The notes below the pieces were generated by a model. That model was not told the origin of the DNA. It saw nothing but the letters and a program-made list of their open reading frames with translations, and ran no database searches. From positions 1-14,536 of the forward strand of contig CAJTLA010000038.1 in assembly GCA_910576985.1 (NCBI GenBank): a stretch of DNA of 14,536 nucleotides, read 5' to 3'. The translations under genes were made by a program, and so were the position numbers. The DNA comes from an uncultured Bacilli bacterium. Lineage in GTDB: Bacteria; Bacillota_I; Bacilli_A; RF39; UBA660. Shown one piece after another: positions 12,102-14,536 of the stretch; the first letter of the stretch is position 1; each line of letters begins with the position of its first letter.

Positions 12102-14469
12102 AAATTTTGTAAGTGATTATATGGACTTATCTGATATTTCTTATCAAGAAGTAGCAGATAAAATGGTATTTGCGGGAAACGAATACGAAAGTATCGAGCC
12201 CCTTTGTAAAGCAAAAGGACTCATTGTAGGATATGTAGAAGAATGTACAAAACATCAAGAATCTGATCATTTGCACATTTGTAAAGTAAACTTAGGACAT
12301 GAAACCGTTCAAATATTATGTGGAGCTCCAAACATTGGTGCCCATCAAAAAGTAATTGTGGCACCAGTAGGATCCACTCTCCCAGGAGGAACAATAAAAA
12401 AAGCCAAATTAGCAGGTTTAGAATCCAATGGAATGATCTGTTCCATTGCAGAATTAGGTCTAGAATCAAAATACATAACTGAAGAAGATATCAAAGGAAT
12501 TCATATATTGGATGAAGATGCCAAAGTAGGAGAAGACGCCTTACATTATCTAGGATTTGATGATGAGATCATTGACTTTGAACTTACTGCCGATCGAGCA
12601 GATTTACTGAGTGTGATTGGCATGGCTTATGAAATAGGAGCCATTTATGACAGGAAAGTGGTATTACCACCCATTAAACTTCATGAAACAAAAGAAAACA
12701 TCAATGATGCAATGGAACTAGAAGTAAAAACAGAAAATTGTTCTATTTATCTTGGAAAAATAGTTAAAAATGTAAACATCGAAGAAAGTCCAAAATTTAT
12801 AAAAAATCGTTTGATGGCAAGTGGTATCAGACCAATTAATAATGTCGTAGATATCAGTAATTACGTGATGCTTGAATACGGACAGCCACTTCATTTCTTT
12901 GATGCAGATCGTTTAGGCAATCAGGTTATTGTCAGAATGGCAGATAACGAAGAAACCTTAACTACCTTAGATGGAAAAGAAAGAATACTAAAAGATACTG
13001 ATATTGTAATTGCAAACAATGAAAAAGCAGTTGCTTTAGCGGGAGTTATGGGAGGATTAGAAACGGAAATCGAAAACGATACCAAAAATATTTTTATTGA
13101 AGCTGCCATTTTCGAACCCACTCATATTCGCTATACTTCAAAATCTATCATAAGAAGTGAAGCCAGTAATCGCTATGAAAAAGGAATCGATCCATCTAGA
13201 ACATTACTTGCGTTAAATCGTGCTTGTGAACTACTAGAACAGTACGCAAATGGAACAGTTTATTCTGGAGTTTTAGAACATGACACAACAAAGAAAGAAG
13301 ACAAAATAATAGAAATTTCCTTAGAAAAAATAAATAATGTATTAGGAATGGCATTAACCAAAGAAGATGTAAGCAATATTTTGCCGCGACTTGGATTTAC
13401 ATATAAAATAAAATATAATGTATTTGAAGTATCAATTCCAACTAGAAGATTAGATGTGAATATAAAAGAAGATTTAATCGCCGAAATTGGAAAAATCTAT
13501 GGATACAATAAAGTAGTAGGAGCCCTTCCAATGAGCACAATCAAAAAAGGAACATATTCTAAAAAGAAAAAATTAGAGCGAGCAGTAAGAAATCGTTTAT
13601 GCGCTTTAGGATTAAAGCAAGTAATTACCTATTCTTTAGTCAGTGAAAAAGAAATATCAATGTTTCACCAAAATCTAGAACCAGTTGTATTAGAATCTCC
13701 AATGAGTGAAGATCGTAAAATTATGAGACAATCTTTAGTTCCATCATTGATTCATGTATATGAATATAATCAAGCAAGAAATCTACATGATGTTTCCATT
13801 TTTGAAATTGGATCTATTTATTATTTAGAACAAGGAATATACAAAGAAAATATGATGCTATCAGGACTAATGAGTGGAATTTACGAAGAAAATACATGGC
13901 AAAATAGAAACCTAAAAGTAGACTTTTATTTAGTAAAAGGAATGATAGAAAATGTACTTACATTTTTAGGACTACAAAATCGTTATCAATTCGATACTGA
14001 GAATCTAGCAGCCGAATTACATCCTGGAATGAGTGCGAGAATCATGGTAGATAGAAAACCAATTGGTTTTATAGGAAGAGTTCATCCTAGTATTTGTAAA
14101 AAGGAAGTATATGTTTTTGAAATAGATTTTCATAAACTATTAGAAATAAATATAAAACCAATTAAGTTTAAAGAAATTCCAAAGTTTCCAAGTGTCAAAA
14201 AAGATGTAGCATTCATAGTAAATCAAAAAGTAGCTTCCAAAGAGATCGAAGAAGTTATAAAAAAAGCTGGGGGCAGGTTATTAACCAATATTGATATATT
14301 TGACGTGTATGTTGGTGAAAATGTAGGACAGGATGAAAAATCAATTGCTTATGCACTTACATTTAGCGATCCAAATAGAACGCTAAATGACGAAGAAGTC
14401 ACTGTTATTTTTGAACACATTATTAACGAAGTAACAACAAAAATGAATGCAGTTCTTAGAAATAAATAA
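12088..14469 (+). CDS. pheT: Phenylalanine--tRNA ligase beta subunit
   Basis: A 793-residue beta subunit that binds tRNA and hydrolyses mischarged Tyr-tRNA-Phe. Domains in order: N-terminal module MRLSKNFVSDYMDL; EMAP/OB tRNA-binding domain (about 37-150, with HLHICKVNLG and SNGMICSIAELGL); B3/B4 editing domain (about 205-395, RPINNVVDISNYVMLEYGQP at 248-267); B5 (about 405-480); catalytic-like core (about 485-685); and the C-terminal FDX-ACB anticodon-binding domain (about 700-793, starting IPKFPSVKKDVAF). Length is typical for bacterial PheT. ATG 12088 follows GGGAG (12075-12079) by 8 nt and gives the usual N-terminus; the in-frame GTG at 12079 overlaps that site. It overlaps pheS by 14 nt, indicating coupled translation under the same T-box. 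Its stop lies in a terminator hairpin. Confidence 0.97.
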   Translation: MRLSKNFVSDYMDLSDISYQEVADKMVFAGNEYESIEPLCKAKGLIVGYVEECTKHQESDHLHICKVNLGHETVQILCGAPNIGAHQKVIVAPVGSTLPGGTIKKAKLAGLESNGMICSIAELGLESKYITEEDIKGIHILDEDAKVGEDALHYLGFDDEIIDFELTADRADLLSVIGMAYEIGAIYDRKVVLPPIKLHETKENINDAMELEVKTENCSIYLGKIVKNVNIEESPKFIKNRLMASGIRPINNVVDISNYVMLEYGQPLHFFDADRLGNQVIVRMADNEETLTTLDGKERILKDTDIVIANNEKAVALAGVMGGLETEIENDTKNIFIEAAIFEPTHIRYTSKSIIRSEASNRYEKGIDPSRTLLALNRACELLEQYANGTVYSGVLEHDTTKKEDKIIEISLEKINNVLGMALTKEDVSNILPRLGFTYKIKYNVFEVSIPTRRLDVNIKEDLIAEIGKIYGYNKVVGALPMSTIKKGTYSKKKKLERAVRNRLCALGLKQVITYSLVSEKEISMFHQNLEPVVLESPMSEDRKIMRQSLVPSLIHVYEYNQARNLHDVSIFEIGSIYYLEQGIYKENMMLSGLMSGIYEENTWQNRNLKVDFYLVKGMIENVLTFLGLQNRYQFDTENLAAELHPGMSARIMVDRKPIGFIGRVHPSICKKEVYVFEIDFHKLLEINIKPIKFKEIPKFPSVKKDVAFIVNQKVASKEIEEVIKKAGGRLLTNIDIFDVYVGENVGQDEKSIAYALTFSDPNRTLNDEEVTVIFEHIINEVTTKMNAVLRNK

Positions 14470-14489
14470 GAATTTGCATCTTTTTTTTT
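14447..14489 (+). terminator. Terminator of pheST spanning the pheT stop codon
   Basis: ATGCA (14447-14451) pairs with TGCAT (14475-14479), and TTCTT (14453-14457) with AAGAA (14468-14472). Between them is a small internal loop (G opposite TT), and the apical loop is 10 nt. C then nine T's follow to 14489. The TAA stop (14467-14469) lies at the junction of loop and descending arm. Confidence 0.75.
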
Positions 14490-14536
14490 GATTTTGTTTT
14501 TTTATAAGATTCCAAAAACAAAAAAAAAGAAAAGTG

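Noticed and set aside
14492..14530. TTTTGTTTTT / AAAAACAAAA inverted repeat at the right edge
   Set aside because: It is made almost only of A and T runs, which pair easily by chance here; at the window edge its context cannot be seen.
1..14536. Mobile elements, CRISPR arrays, tRNA or rRNA genes, prophage or defence genes
   Set aside because: I looked for direct repeats, transposase or integrase motifs and cloverleaf structures and saw none.

Overview
The window is strongly AT-rich, and every gene I can support lies on the + strand. TGA is used as a stop and Trp is encoded by TGG, so the genetic code is standard. Shine-Dalgarno sites are mostly AGGTGA or GAGGTGA, intrinsic terminators are common, and phenylalanyl-tRNA synthetase is under a T-box. 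A peptidoglycan carboxypeptidase points to a walled cell. Together these suggest a low-GC member of the Bacillota with a small, tightly packed genome, possibly an uncultured gut Bacilli/Erysipelotrichia-type lineage. That placement is inference only; no 16S or other decisive marker is present.

Layout. (1) 1-1557: an extended -10 promoter, a possible 19-codon leader ORF, a permuted papain-like (NlpC/P60-type) hydrolase and a DUF362 protein. (2) 1558-3679: a promoter and ~100-nt leader with a dyad and a terminator-like hairpin, then a MATE transporter fused to a cytidylate-kinase-like domain. (3) 3680-6303: two separately promoted surface proteins, an anchored Asp-box/BNR propeller and a D,D-carboxypeptidase with a C-terminal membrane anchor. 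(4) 6304-8002: formate-tetrahydrofolate ligase (fhs). (5) 8003-8529: an unrecognised 152-residue exported or anchored protein. (6) 8530-10712: a three-gene membrane operon of NfeD-like protein, SPFH/stomatin-like protein and CPBP intramembrane protease. (7) 10713-14469: promoter, Phe-specific T-box leader, pheS and pheT.

How the genes fit together. Most are housekeeping or envelope genes: one-carbon metabolism, cell-wall trimming, membrane organisation and tRNA charging. No phage, IS element, CRISPR array, tRNA or rRNA is visible. I did not find an obvious new multi-gene system.

The most unusual signal is in the regulatory DNA. Six genes end inside or directly against a hairpin that overlaps the stop codon. 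In two cases the descending arm of that hairpin falls where the -35 box of the next gene should be. The following -10 box lies only 5-7 nt before an AGGTGA ribosome-binding site, so predicted 5' untranslated regions are about 10 nt. At the protein level the best leads are the MATE-kinase fusion, the possible attenuator leader before it, and a carboxypeptidase whose SxN motif reads SGA.
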